From Cercis canadensis (Eukaryota; Streptophyta; Magnoliopsida; Fabales; Fabaceae), in the NCBI GenBank assembly GCA_003255065.1, contig QAOA01001448.1, forward strand, positions 638,825 through 702,824: a stretch of 64,000 nt of DNA, in the 5' to 3' direction. Shown here one piece after another: positions 22,192-35,869 of this stretch. Within the stretch, counting starts at the first letter, position 1. Every line of letters starts with the position of its first letter. The position numbers were made by a program, and so were the translations under genes. Under the pieces are notes generated by a model. That model made no database searches, had not been told where the DNA came from, and saw nothing but the letters and a program-made list of their open reading frames with translations.

Positions 22192-25100
22192 ATGTTGAAG
22201 CTCATTTCGTCATCATGCATCCAAAGCCGTGTCCATCGCCTAAGCCCGAGAGTATTACCGGTTTTCCGGCCGGGAGCGGAGTCTACGCCATTGACGAAAG
22301 TGCTGAGTTCCCTCAGAGGGTTAAGCTGGAGGAATCCTAATTTGGGAGGCAGGGTGTTTTTCTGTTCGGATTCCAGTGATGGCTCCGATCAGGTGGTTGA
22401 GGCCGAAGTCAAGGCAGCCGAGTCTGGCGCCGACGAGGCAGAATCCAAGGCATCTTCTGCTATCGTGCCCACCTATCCTAGACCAGAAGATTATCTCACG
22501 GTCAGTTTTTGAGTTTTGGTTCTGTTCAGTGGTTTGTTAGTAGCTGAATGGTTTAATAAATTTTTAAACAATCCGAAGGCTTAATTTTTTATTATTTTCG
22601 AAAATGTTCGCTTCTGCGAGTTCAATTTAAATAGAACTTGGTTTATTGAAAATGGGATATGGAAAATTGTGAATTATCTAGTTACTATGGAGCAACCGAA
22701 AATGCAAAATGAGTAGCAGATGTTGTTTTCTTTCTTTCCTTCTTTCTTCCTTACGCTCTAGGCAGAGCAAGTGAAAATGCGATACATATATAGTTTATTC
22801 CAGGTTGGTTTTCTCGTTGGTGAAATGCAGCAAAAATTGCAAATTCATCATTGTTTGAATTGAATAGTAGTTTTAGGCTTCATCCATTAGAGGTTTTTGG
22901 GGTTAAAATGTTCCCAATATTGTAAATTTCCTTCGTAACAAATAGTGGTTACTCTTAGTATTGCACCATTAGTTGTTTACCCTTATCAAAACGTAAGTGA
23001 ACTGAAGAAAAGATCAAAGTGAATATTGTGGTTGAAGTTTCCCACAAGTCCAACTATTTGAGTCTGAAGTCTGATTTCTGAATGAAGGGAATTATATCCA
23101 AGGTGAACTAGATAGTCTGATGTTCAACTGTTAAATCCTTGTAGTTTCTGCTCCCCACTGGTTTAGTGTAAGCTTGTTGTTCTTGAAAGGGTAAAGTTGC
23201 CTTAAAAAAAATTTTGGTTGACCTGAACAAGGTTTGGAAAGGATGCAATTTTATTTAGACTGCAGGAAGGTTTTTCTGGTCTTGGTTCCTATTAATGTCT
23301 AGCCTTTGCTGAGGTATTTTTGGTATATTTGTGATTGCATAAGCTGTTTCTACACCCTGGAAGTAAGGGGAGGATTAGATCATACAATTTGTCCAATATT
23401 GGTTATTCATTAATAAGTTCTGTAAAATAAGATAATTGGAGCTTATGAATTGGTGTCTTTGTTTGCATTGATACCCTGGTTTCTTATATTCTAATATTCT
23501 TAATAAAAGTTTTTGTTTTTATATTCTTTTCTTTGGGCAGGTTTTGGCATTACCACTGCCACACAGACCACTTTTCCCTGGGTTTTACATGCCAATTTTT
23601 GTTAAGGTATGGTGGGTCATCAAGAGTGACGAACTAACCTCTTTTTTTTTATGCTTGTTAGAATCTGCTGGCTGAATCATAGCAGAACTATAATCTCTGA
23701 TCAGTGACTGAATTGTTTCAACTAATTGGTTGAAATGTAACTCGAAATTATGGGTGTCTATTGACTGTTTTGCTATCCATCCAGGATGCCAAATTGTTGG
23801 CAGCTTTACAGGAAAGTCGAAAACGACAAGCTCCTTATGCTGGTGCTTTCCTCCTAAAGGACGAACCAGAGGCTGATCCCAGTGTGGCATCTAGCTCTGA
23901 GACAGAGAAAAATGTATATGATTTAAAAGGAAAAGAGTTGTTTAATCGTCTTCATGAAGTTGGTACTCTTGCTCAGGTGTGTAATTGTGTTTTCAACTTA
24001 TTAGTTATATCCTGCCTCCACTAGATAACTTTTATTTTTCAGAAAGTACTTCAATTATTGTCACTTATGTCTTATTTGTTACCAGATTTCAAGTATCCAA
24101 GGAGATCAGGTAATCCTCATTGGTCACAGGCGTCTACGTATAACAGAGATGGTAAGTATTGAATATATCATTTTAGTGCCGTCCTCTTCATTTATGTGCC
24201 TGAGTTTCATTTGCAGGGATTCTGATATCCTAATAATTACTTAACAATGAAAACTCATGTTTTTCTACAGGTGGGCGAGGATCCGTTAACTGTAAAAGTT
24301 GATCATCTCAAGGCATGCTATCTATATTCTGAGTTTTACATTTTATGTACAATGATATATTTCTTTCACATCTATTATTCAGATAATCACTGTTTTTTTT
24401 AAGGAAAATAATTCATACCTTTTATTGGGTTGTTCTTGGTGGCTTGGTGCTGCAGGATATGCCGTATAACAAAGACGATGATATTATAAAGGCTACATCT
24501 TTCGAGGTTATATCAACCCTAAGGGATGTTCTCAAAACGAGCTCCCTTTGGAGAGATCATGTTCAGACTTACACTCAGGTTTAAACCTCTTTGTCTCTGT
24601 TTCTGTGTGCCTAGGTTTGTATACATTATTTTGATTGGACTCTTGGAATTCTTCCCTTGATTTGTAGCCTTTGAATTTTTAATTTGTTCTACCCACCTGG
24701 TCCTTTTAATTAAATAGATCTTTTCATGGTATTCGAACAAACTCTAGGATGAGTTGGCTCTATAGCACTTCTGCCCTGAAAATGGTCCCAAAGTTCTTGC
24801 TTAGGTCAAACTGTTCCGTTCTGTTGTCATGTGGCTTGCTCAAATCTGAAATACTTAATGTCGATCTTTCTGATAATTTTACTGCCAGTGGAATCGTAGA
24901 GGAAGAAGGAAGAAATATAAAAAGATTAATGAGGACCCAGAGGTGTGATGTTTTCTATATTTGGCTGGTATTTTCTCCAAACTTTTATGACAAGGACCAG
25001 TCAACTATATAGCATGTTGATGTCATGGACTTAATCTTCGTCTATGCAGTATTCCTGGAGTTTTTTGGATAATTATGAACCCTCTTCCTTGCCTTGTATT

Positions 25101-28100
25101 GGGAAGCCTCAAATGTGTGGTTTTAGTAATATATTTCCTTCAATTGGGGTGCTTAACAGTGTTATTCATAACACACATGAAATAATCTTTGTCTAAGATG
25201 GACTCAAAGGTTCAGTATGATATTGAGCTTGGGCTTCTTGTCTGATATTGGTTGGCATAAAACGACCAATTACTTATTTTGGTGATAGTTACCTTTATCT
25301 AGGGTTTTTATTCTATTTTTATGTTGCTAATTCTTTCAGAAGATTGAGGAACTTTATTACCATATGACAATGATTAGGGTCAATTGGTTTCCTGATATAT
25401 GTATTGCTAACAATGCAAGCTGTGGGATAACAAAATTGACAACATACACGTAACTAACTATATCATTGTTTTTTGCACATATGTACCATTTCAACATTAA
25501 TATGTTTCTCAGAACATGTATTGTAAGTGCTTATGTGGATTTTTATTGCCTTATACATATAAGACAATGAATGATCAAAGATGTAGCTAGAAGTACTTTA
25601 TATGATGGTCTTTGCTTGTTGACATATTGGACCACAGTTCAGTGTAGGCCATCTGATTCATTAGTTAACTTTTATCTCATTATGTTCAATTCAATCACTT
25701 CTTAAATTCTGCAGCATATTGGTGATTTTACTTATCCAAGGCTGGCAGATTTTGGAGCTGCTATATCTGGGGCAAACAAATTGCAATGCCAGCAAGTGCT
25801 TGAAGAGCTAGATGTGAGTAAGTTTAGGACACTTGGAAACTTTGACTTGGTGGATTCTGGACTACATGTTCTATGTTTGCAAAGCTGTGAAAAGTATTAT
25901 TTAATTTCTTGGGCATTGAGCTAGGTTTACCAGGATAATTGATTTTCTTTTACTATTTAACATCAATAGAATTGTACATTTGGAAAACATATTGAAATTA
26001 AATTTGAAGTATTCATGTCTTGTTTTCTTGTATAGGTGTACAAACGTTTAAAACTTACACTGGAGTTAGTAAAAAAAGAGATGGAAATCAGCAAGATTCA
26101 GGTAATAACGTCCTTTGCTTTCTTGTTTGTATAGCACTTAAGTTTTCATCATACACTGATACTTGTGTGGATTCTTATCAGGAATCAATTGCAAAAGCGA
26201 TTGAAGAAAAGATTAGTGGTGAGCAGCGCCGTTATTTGTTGAATGAGCAGCTCAAGGCCATAAAGAAGGTATGGAAATCTGCATGTGTTTGTGTTGTTAG
26301 TTAGATTTTATGTTTTTGAATGAATAAGTACATTTATTTTATAAAACATTGAAGTTCAGAACTTGTTGTCACTGCTGCTCATAGAAATGAGCCACATCAT
26401 TTGGTTACCTGAGTCCATGTCAGATCCTAGACATTGTGTATTCCTTGTAGAAGGTCAAAATTTTCTGCAGTAGAGAGTCTGTTGCTTACATCTTTGATAT
26501 AGCTCCTGTGATACGGTCCTCTGTGTTTGCTTCCTACAGGATAATTTGAGTTCTTTCTTTCTATACATGGTATGATGGTAAGGAGGACTTAGCAATCGAG
26601 TTTAATCGTAACAACAGATGCTTCCGATTAGCTTAGCTATGCTCTAGGTACCATGCATCTCTCCAAATTCAATGTGAAGAACTGGAGGTCATGAATAGGT
26701 GATTTAATTTCTTCATAACAACCAACCAAGCAATAGATACATTTGACTGTTGCCATTTTGCAGCCAAATTGTTTATTGTGACTTGGCAATCTATGATGTA
26801 AATGTTGAGGGAATGTCAAGTTGAACCTTTTATGTCTTTACATTCTTGACTTCAATCTCAGGAAGTCTTAGATTTTAGAAAAAAAAAATTATATTCTCTT
26901 TAGAAGACACAGTCCTAATGGCTATATCTTTTTCACTGGACTTTATTACAATCCAGGACATAGAATGTTTGGGCATCAACCAAAGGGTCTGATCTTTCTG
27001 GTGGCATTATCCTTTATCCTAACATTAATGCAATTCTATGGGTTATATGCGATGTATTACTGACAGCTCTGCTTTGTTGAAGTACTTCATAATTTATTTG
27101 GTTTTTTTTTAAAAAAATATTTTCCTATTGCAGGAACTGGGACTGGAGACAGATGACAAAACAGCCCTTACTGGTTGGTTCTGATCTATACTATCCATTT
27201 TTATGCAAGATGGTAGATTTCTTTTTGTAACTCATTTCATGCCCAATGGGTTGACTTAGTGTGCTTGCATGTATACGAGGTTCTAGGATCTAGAACTGTA
27301 TGATTGAAGTCTTCTGGCTGTCTTGCACAAAAAAATGTTCACCTATCTGGTTATTTTATATCTTTTACCTCTCTCTGGTTTCTAGACCAGTTTTGTTTTA
27401 ATCCTTTGACACAGTGTGTATTAGGAATGTTCTGACTTTGTATCTTACACTTTCTATATTTGCAATCTGGGTGTAGTTTGAGCTGCAATATAGCTTCCAG
27501 CCTTTCGTTTGAGAAGTAATATGTTGTGTGGGGTTTATTTCTAGTTGGCTTCTTTGCTACTGTTGCCTTACCTTTTATTTCTCTTATTACAGGAAAATTC
27601 AGGGAAAGGATTGAACCAAAGAGAGAAAAATGCCCGCCTCATGTTTTACAAGTTATAGATGAAGAGCTCACAAAACTACAGTTGTTAGAGGCAAGTTCAA
27701 GTGAATTCAATGTTACGCGTAACTACTTGGACTGGTTGACTGCTCTACCTTGGGGAGAATACAGGTTTGTGTACATTGAACTTGGTTTCTGACTTTCTGT
27801 TACTATTGTCTGGAGTGGTTTTACTTTTAATCCTTTTAAGATTTCAATGAATGCTTAAGTATCAGTCACTTGCAGCAGATATGTTTGATGGATCATTGAT
27901 TTAGGATGGCTACAAAACAGAGTTTTAGGAATGACCATTATGATATGACAAGTAACTTCCATAAAAATAGTTTTCCGGGGATTTTGGATGAACCAAGAAT
28001 TCAAAGTTGTGAATGCAACTAATTAGGACCTTCAAGTATGAAATTTCTGTTCTAAGGTTACTGATATTTGAGATGTTTTCTGATGGATTTTTAACCTGAG

Positions 28101-31100
28101 TTCACTAATGGATGATTTAATTTTGAAGCCATATATAGGTCAAACCATATTTGAAGGTGGGTGTAAATTGAATAATTTTGAGGGAATGAAGTAGGACAGT
28201 TAGACTTAATTGCAACCAAATTGGTATATAGAATATGGAAGAATCAATCAGACCCTATATGAAAAATACTATATTTCTTTGTTCTTGAGTATACATTTCT
28301 TTAGCCAATTACCTGCCTTACTTACAATGATATTTTGGGCATCTTCTCCTTCTGTGATTTCTTGTGCATTTGAGCTAGTTGGTGGATTAGTGACTTTGAT
28401 ATCTGATCCTGTAAAGAACTTTTTACTTAATTGTTTTATACACGTTGAAAAAAAATGTCTATCATAAATTGTGTGTTTGATTACTGTCTTGAGAATTAAT
28501 GTAATAACTTTTCCCTTTTAATCATATAGCTTTGTAAAATTTATGAATCTGGAAAGGTATCTCTCCTGTTTGAATTGTTCCGCTAGAATTTAATGTTCTC
28601 TCTCTCTTTTTCTGGTCTTCTCTTTGATTAGTTTTTTTGTTCTCTTCTTTTTTTTGGGGGTGAGTGGCTTTCAATTATCTTCCTGGTATGGTGTCTGGTC
28701 TCCTTGGGTAGGCTTGCTTTACTTTTTTTGGTTTGATTTATATCAATTTCCCTGAATTTGACGTGGTTAGTATGGCAACATATTAACTGAATGTGATTGC
28801 CCTGCCTTAGAAGATTTATACAGTTGCCAGAAATTAGTTGATACTCTCTTTATAGGTAATGGGTAGTGTTTTGGGGACTTCAGTAAGACTATTGGCAAAT
28901 AATTTGCTTGTGCATCTTTAATTTTTTCAATTTTATAAAACTAATGTCAAATATAATGGAACCCTCTGGCTCCCTGTTATTTTTAGCTTGTCTATTGTGA
29001 GAGTGGCCCCTTTGCTCTCTAACGTTTTATATTAATGACTCATCTAAATGTTTGTCTTATTCATATCATGTAGTTTCTGTCTTTGTTGATACATGTATGT
29101 TATATTTACCCTGTATTGGATTATTGTAATCTATGTGTGTTTTTATGTTACTACTGTTAGTCTTATGGATTTCATTATGTTAATCTGCAAATCCAGTGAT
29201 GAGAACTTTGATGTAATTCATGCACAAAAGATTCTTGATGAAGACCATTATGGATTAACTGATGTGAAGGAAAGGATATTGGAATTCATAGCTGTTGGGA
29301 AACTTAGAGGCAGTTCACAAGGTAATTCATTATTCATTCATTTTGTGTCTTGAGAGATAGATCCAGGTGTTTTAGTATATACCTGATGCTATTACTATAT
29401 CTTGAGTACTAAATCTTGCTCTACATGCTGTGCAGTATGCTATTAAATTTTTCACTGATAAAATATTTCCTTGTAATAATAAAGGTTTAGAAGATTATTA
29501 GCTTGATTAATTGGGTTAGCCTTTGGAATATGATAGTCCGTTGGATGTCAATTGTCTTGGTACATGTTACAAATGTTTTTAAGATGTTGGCTTTAGCTTC
29601 CATCCTGTGCTTATTTATTTTGAGGGCCTTTAGTGCGGATCATGTTTGGAACTCCAAAAAGTAAGACACGATTCTTGACTTTCTCATATATGCAGGGAAA
29701 ATTATCTGTCTTTCTGGCCCACCAGGAGTGGGCAAAACAAGTATTGGCCGCTCAATTGCACGTGCCTTGAATCGAAAGTTCTTCCGTTTCTCTGTAGGAG
29801 GTTTAGCTGACGTGGCTGAAATCAAGGTAACCAAACTCTCTTGTCACCTCTTGCCAAGATTATTTAATTAATTACAAAGTTTATAGTAACATATCTGGTT
29901 GTCTTTGGTGTCATTAATTATTTTATGTTACAGGGCCATCGTCGAACCTATATTGGTGCTATGCCAGGGAAGATGGTGCAGTGCCTAAAAAATGTGGGAA
30001 CAGCCAACCCTCTTGTTCTGATTGATGAGATTGACAAAGTAATGTGCTAGCTGGCTCATTTATTTACATGATTTCTTATTGGTTTACTATTTATAAGATG
30101 TATGAATTTCAGTTATATTAATATTTATTTGAGTTCTAATCTTCGAAATATTTTTAACAATGGATGATTTTACAATTCATATTTGTCTGGTTCAATTGGC
30201 AGTTGGGCAGGGGACATGCTGGTGATCCAGCAAGTGCTTTGTTGGAGCTTCTGGATCCAGAGCAGAATGCTAATTTTCTAGACCACTATCTTGATGTTCC
30301 TATTGATTTATCAAAGGTTAGTATTTGATAGTCTGAAGGCTGAAGAGTGAGTTTATAGATGAGTCTATATTTCTGCATGATATTAATATGTTGATTGCCA
30401 TGTTAAACGGTCTAGGGCATCACTCCCTAGCAGTGCCAGACCAGACTGGCCAGTCTGACCATTAAACTGGCTTCATACTGGTCTAGTTATAACTTCAAAG
30501 CCATTTCAAAATAAAACTGAAATGAACCGTACTAAACAATATGGTATTGCCAAGAACCGGGTGAACCAAACTGGTTTTGATGGGCCAGACGATTTGGTAT
30601 TGGGTGATGCCACAGTGTATTACGAAGCCATGTTACCAACCTCAGTAAAAAGCTGGCAAGAAAAGGGCTTCGAACTCAGCTCCCCTTAGTTACAAAGTCA
30701 CCAGACAATGGCCATACCAATTGTTGCCTTGCCATGATGTCTGCAAAAGTTTATATATACACAGATATTATATTATCAAATATTATTTTAATACTTGAAA
30801 ATTGTTTGAAGTATCTTAAATTACGTATTTAATCATCAAGTGTTTTACTTTTAATATATTTTATCATTTAATTTAAATATTTATATTTTTAGAAATTCTA
30901 GTTCGACCACAGTTGAACCCCAATCAGACCACTGAACCATGAGTGACTCTTTTACTGATTTAATCACTGGTCTGGTTTTCAGAATATTTGCTGCTTAGTT
31001 CCCCCCCCCCCTGCGGATTACAAACCTGGGGTTGTGGTTTTATGTGTCTATGGCTAGTAATTTTTGAATATTGCAATACTTCTTGAGTAATTGAAATATA

Positions 31101-33439
31101 TAATATTTAAAAAGTGGTCATATTGTGAATTTTTTAAAAACACTGCAGGTTCTCTTTGTTTGCACTGCAAATGTAGTGGAAATGATACCCAACCCTCTGT
31201 TGGATAGAATGGAAGTGATCGCTATTGCTGGTTATATTACTGATGAGAAAATGCACATTGCAAGAGATTATCTAGAGAAGACTACACGTGAAGCATGTGG
31301 AATAAAACTTGAACAAGTATTTATACCTTTTCCTTCCATTCTGTTGTCCCTTTCCCTGCAAAGAAATATATTTTAAGATAGAGCTATTGTAAGCATGTCT
31401 TCCCCCCTCCCCTGCCCCCTTCTAACTAACTGAAAATTAACTGAAAAAGCTAAATTGCTCAGGTGGAAGTGACTGATGCTGCTCTTCTTGCCCTTATAGA
31501 AAATTACTGCCGAGAAGCTGGGGTCAGGAATCTCCAAAAGCACATAGAGAAAATTTACCGAAAGGTCTGTGTGGATTCTCATTTCTTAGGTTAATGGTGT
31601 GTGTGTGCTGTTGCATAAACAGCCGTTCTTGTTCCACTCTTTTGATGCTTCAGTACCTGCAGCCTAAAATTTTTTGTTATGGCATGGCAGATAGCTCTAC
31701 AACTTGTGAGGCAAGGAGTGACAATTGAACCTGCTATTGATAGTGTTCATGTTATTGAACCTAAGGAAACCAAAGTAGATTTTGACGAATCTGGTCAAAA
31801 TGCAGCTGGAAAGAAGAATTCTGAATTACTAGAGAGTAGCAGTCCTGAACAAATAGGTGAAACCTCCACTGTTGAGGTGCAGACAGATCTATCAGCTGAT
31901 CAACCTCAATTCCTTTCCAATCAATCTGCAGATATAGAGGTACTGTAACAGTTGTGAAGTTATACTATCTGGTAGCACAATCATAATTCTTCTTTTCTAA
32001 AATGTATCTATCTGTCAAATTTTTCAATGAGCAAGAAACAGAAACCCACAAAGTCTTGGTGAGAAGTTACAAAGGTATATTTTTGTTATGAGATCTATTT
32101 ATGTTATGGTAGCACCATATACACATTTTTTGTGTGTATAAAGGTCTCTTTTAACCGTTTTACAGCTTGGTGGTTTGATATCATGGTTTTACCTGTAAAG
32201 GACTTTAATCTGAAACCTCTGCAAATTTTTATCCGTGATCCAACGGTCACTTTTTCATTCATTTGAAATCCATGAATCTTAGTTTTTGCAGGATGCAAAA
32301 CAAAGTGAGGAAGATAAGGAAAGTGAATTGAAAAAGACAATCCAGAAAGTCTTGGTTGATAAGTCAAATTTAACCGATTTTGTTGGCAAGCCTGTCTTCC
32401 ATGCTGAGCGCATCTATGATCAGACACCTACTGGGGTCGTAATGGGTCTTGCTTGGACTGCAATGGGCGGTTCCACACTGTATATAGAGACCACTCTGAT
32501 TGAGGAAGGGGAGGGAAAAGGAGCACTCCAACTCACTGGTCAACTGGGAGATGTCATGAAAGAAAGTGCCCAGATTGCTCACACAGTTGGGAGAGCAATA
32601 TTACAGGAGAAAGAACCAGAAAACACTTTCTTTGCAAATTCAAAGCTACATCTCCATGTTCCTGCTGGGGCTACCCCAAAGGATGGACCTAGTGCTGGTT
32701 GCACAATGATCTCTTCACTGTTGTCCCTTGCCTTGAAGAAGCCCGTGAGGAAGGATCTAGCAATGACTGGGGAAGTGACACTTACTGGGAAGATCCTTCC
32801 AATTGGTGGGGTATGTATGCTATTTATTTCAATTCTATTTTCCTTAATCTTTAGTTGCAGGAACTCTCTGGGTCACTGGCTTTGCAGAACAAAAAAAATT
32901 TATTTTTTAAGGTGCCTTTTCATGTTGGTAGTTAATATAAATGGAAAGGTGGATTTTCCTCAAGTTGCCTGCCCTATGAAGCTTCCGCATATTTATTAAC
33001 CATCATCTCGTTAAAATAAGAAGTTTAAGAAATCCAAACTGACGTCCTCTAGGTATCCTTGCCCAGCTATAGCCTTTCGAGTGTCTGCAACATTTTATCA
33101 GAACCCCCCTCCCCCTTTTCTTTTTCCCCCGACTCTGTCTCTGTCTCTGTCTCCCGTTACATTTTCTGATGGGAACTATGTTGTTTGCACATTTTCTGCG
33201 TACAAAACTCACAAACATGCAATATTGTGAACTTCAAGGTTAAGGAGAAAACGATAGCAGCGAGGAGGAGTGAAGTGAAGACCATTGTATTCCCTTCGGC
33301 CAACAGGAGGGATTTTGATGAGCTGGCAGATAATGTGAAAGAAGGCCTTGACGTTCATTTTGTTGATGACTACAGGCAGATATTTAATTTGGCTTTTAGT
33401 GATGATGAGACTCAGAGTATTGGAGAAGTAAGTCTCTGA
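22192..33439 (+). CDS. LON1: Mitochondrial Lon protease, ATP-dependent (LON1 type)
   Basis: This AAA+ serine protease degrades damaged proteins in the mitochondrial matrix. Twenty exons: 22192-22500, 23541-23606, 23785-23976, 24086-24151, 24271-24312, 24456-24578, 25715-25813, 26036-26101, 26182-26268, 27134-27173, 27593-27764, 29197-29321, 29696-29826, 29934-30038, 30203-30316, 31149-31316, 31463-31564, 31691-31939, 32292-32810, 33239-33439. The product has 991 residues. It has an Arg/Ser-rich leader, the Lon N domain from about 100, Walker A GPPGVGKT (470-477), Walker B LVLIDEID (533-540) and the catalytic dyad Ser886 (DGPSAG) and Lys929 (GGVKEK). Ser and Lys lie on different exons. Intron 5 appears to use a GC donor (AAG|GCATGC at 24313). 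There is no C-terminal peroxisomal SKL, which excludes LON2. Intron 15 carries repeat-like sequence. Confidence 0.96.
30410..31010. repeat. Repeat-like insertion in LON1 intron 15
   Basis: The middle of this 832-bp intron is rich in CTGGTCTAGTT and GTTCGACC/GAACCAAACTGG-type phrases and contains a tRNA box-B-like GGGCTTCGAACTC near 30667. Such sequence is typical of degenerate plant transposon or SINE-like DNA. I could not define ends or a target duplication, so boundaries are approximate. A C-run follows at about 31001-31010. Confidence 0.3.
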
Positions 33440-34729
33440 TGCCTCTAGGTTCTTATGATGAATCTCGATTCTTTCATGAGCTGGTAAGCCACGGCCCATT
33501 TTTGTACTATATTTATTTCAGTACACAAACGATTTCGGGGAATTTTTTTTTCCCATCTTCTTGGCAGACGACAAGGCATCATTTTTTTTTTAAACTGATG
33601 TAAACACGATTATCCAATTGTACTGAGTTATGATTTATTTTCTGGGGAATAGGAAAAATAATTACTTTTTTTTTTTTTTCCGCGGGGGGATGATATTCAA
33701 TGGAGAATGCTCTAATATTGCAATAATATAATATTACCCTGAGTTTGATCTCTGCTGCAATTACCTTTCTTGAATTTACCTCATGTTTTCATCGTGTGGC
33801 CTTGCTAATATATGCTTTCTATGCATTTATACTAATCCACAATAAGCTGAGTTGGGGTCTTGGTAAACCGGAAAAATAAAATTTGATGTCAGCTAAAATT
33901 TAATTCCACTTGGTTCATGTGGGTGGTTATTTAATTGTTTTATTACACTATGGTTATTAGATTGTAATTAAATTATATCTACCAAAAAATGTAGCTCGAA
34001 CACAAGCAGATGCAGATTCTTCACCATTGATCGTCGTCATTTCAACGTCACCATTGGTTGGAGCATGCACAAAATGCATAGAATCAGGTGCTGGGTGGAT
34101 CCTACTTTTGCTTATATCTCTCTTAGTTGGAGAATGGAAATCATGAGAATAGACTTTCATTGATGATGAGAAACGCACGTGCCTATTATAATTATAATGG
34201 ATTTCTGGTGTGCCACTGCTACTGATCTCAATCCAACGAGACTGCGTGAGTTTTGCCGACGCCAGGGTTGAGCGCCGGTTTTAGGCACTTGCGATTTGAT
34301 ATTTGAGTTGTGACGTAACATAAGAGAGGAAAGTATCTCTGTCCTTGTCCATGCGGATCTTAACTTCCTCGAATGTCACACTTTCACTCACAAAGCTAAT
34401 TGGATAAGAATAATATCCCAAGACAAAAGAAGATAAAAAGTGGGTCATTGTGATTGGTAGTTTTTAAACGTTCCAGTGGGTTGCTATGGTGGGAGCTAGC
34501 GGAAGTGGCAATAGTAGTTGATCCATGATGATGCTATTGGCCTATTGCTGACATGCAAACTTCTGCTTCCTTACCTAGTTAGCTGCCTTCCCTTGTTTAA
34601 AATGAGTAATGTATATAAACATTTTTTCATAAAAAAATATTTATATAAACATAATTCACACACTTCTAAATTTGTGTTAAAAACAATTAAGTATTCTTGG
34701 AGTGGGAACATTGATTATGTCATGTAGTA

Positions 34730-34775
34730 CAATTTATAAAAAAAAATGTATANCAATTTATAAAAAAAATGTATA
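34730..34775. repeat. 22-bp duplication flanking a single N (probable assembly join)
   Basis: CAATTTATAAA plus an A-run and TGTATA occurs at 34730-34752 and again at 34754-34775, with the N at 34753 between the copies. It has the same pattern as the other N-flanked duplications in this window, so it is probably an assembly overlap. Confidence 0.65.
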
Positions 34776-35779
34776 AATTAAGCCAATAAATTTAGGTTTT
34801 TTCTAAAGATCTAATTGAATTGTCAAAGTTTTTTTTTATTAATTAAATAAATCAAAATTTGATATTGGATTAGACTGGAGTGGCAACCATGGAGATTCTT
34901 TATAGAATTTGTAGCTTTATAGATATATAAATGATGGATACAATGATGGCTATAACATACGCCTTGTTTGAATTGAAGGCAGTCACAAATTGAGTTTCAC
35001 ATTTGAAACTAGTGGAAAGACATTATTAGTCATGAAGATTGAAGAAGACCCACCATGTTATATAATTCAACGCATGAACCTCATGATTAGGGAAGAAAGG
35101 CAATCATTTTCTAGACATGCACAAACCAGAGCACACGCACGCATAGAATTAAATATTAGTATAGAATGCGCATGTGAGATTGTGTTGGTGGATTTCCTGC
35201 TCAAGAAAGCCGCCATCATGTTAGGTGTGATCGTATTCCGTAATCTAGAAAACAAACAAATATTAACTAAGGAGTTTCCACAAATAAGTGAACTAATCAG
35301 AGATTTACATCTTTCATGGATCCCACCATATGATTTCATGCTCTTCTTTATATTTTTATCTTTTGAAGAGAAACCCATTTGACTTTTCATGTAAAAGAAT
35401 CTCATGCCACACTCAAATTGCCCTTGTCATATCCAAAAGCATCCCATTGAGGTGTCATGCTACTAAAAGAGAGAGAGAGAAAACCATGTTGTGGTCATAT
35501 TTCAAATACAGTTAAGATTTCATCTTAGGACCATTTTGCTTTATGAAATTGTGTTAGTATCAAAGCTTGTGATTGCTCTTTATGAAAGAAAGAAGGATTT
35601 AGGCGTGTGGTTATATATTTTTAAGTAATTTTCTTTATGAATATCCATGAAAGGAAAGAAAAGTATAAAGGGATGTGAGAACAGCAACTTCGTCTCTTTC
35701 TGCTTTTTCTTTTGCGATGTGTAGGCGCCTAATTATGATAGTCACTTCGTGTTTTCTTTAATAGTAAAAACTTTGTTAG

Positions 35780-35869
35780 CAGCCAAGGAGTGCAATTCAT
35801 CACCAGACTCCGAGCTGGACTTTGATGAAGTTATCCACAAATTGCACAAGCTAATAGCAAAGCGTGAAA
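35780..35869 (+). other. Isolated exon-like open segment
   Basis: This 90-nt open segment follows a TTTGTTAG acceptor-like site and ends at a perfect donor (AAA|GTAAGT). In the frame without stops it encodes an amphipathic, charged stretch (ECNSSPDSELDFDEVIHKLH and a Lys-rich end). Base composition is more coding-like than its surroundings. No partner exon is recognisable on either side. It could be a captured or relict exon, part of a non-coding transcript, or chance. Confidence 0.25.

Noticed and set aside
24749-25012. 87-codon frame inside LON1 intron 6
   Set aside because: Removing it restores the conserved Lon sequence; the peptide has no recognisable domain.
30640-30730. tRNA gene
   Set aside because: Only a box-B-like GGGCTTCGAACTC is present; there is no box A at proper spacing and no cloverleaf.
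34990-35405. Overlapping open frames on both strands (130 and 112 codons)
   Set aside because: No domain, no splice-supported extension and AT-rich low-complexity context; mutual overlap suggests chance.
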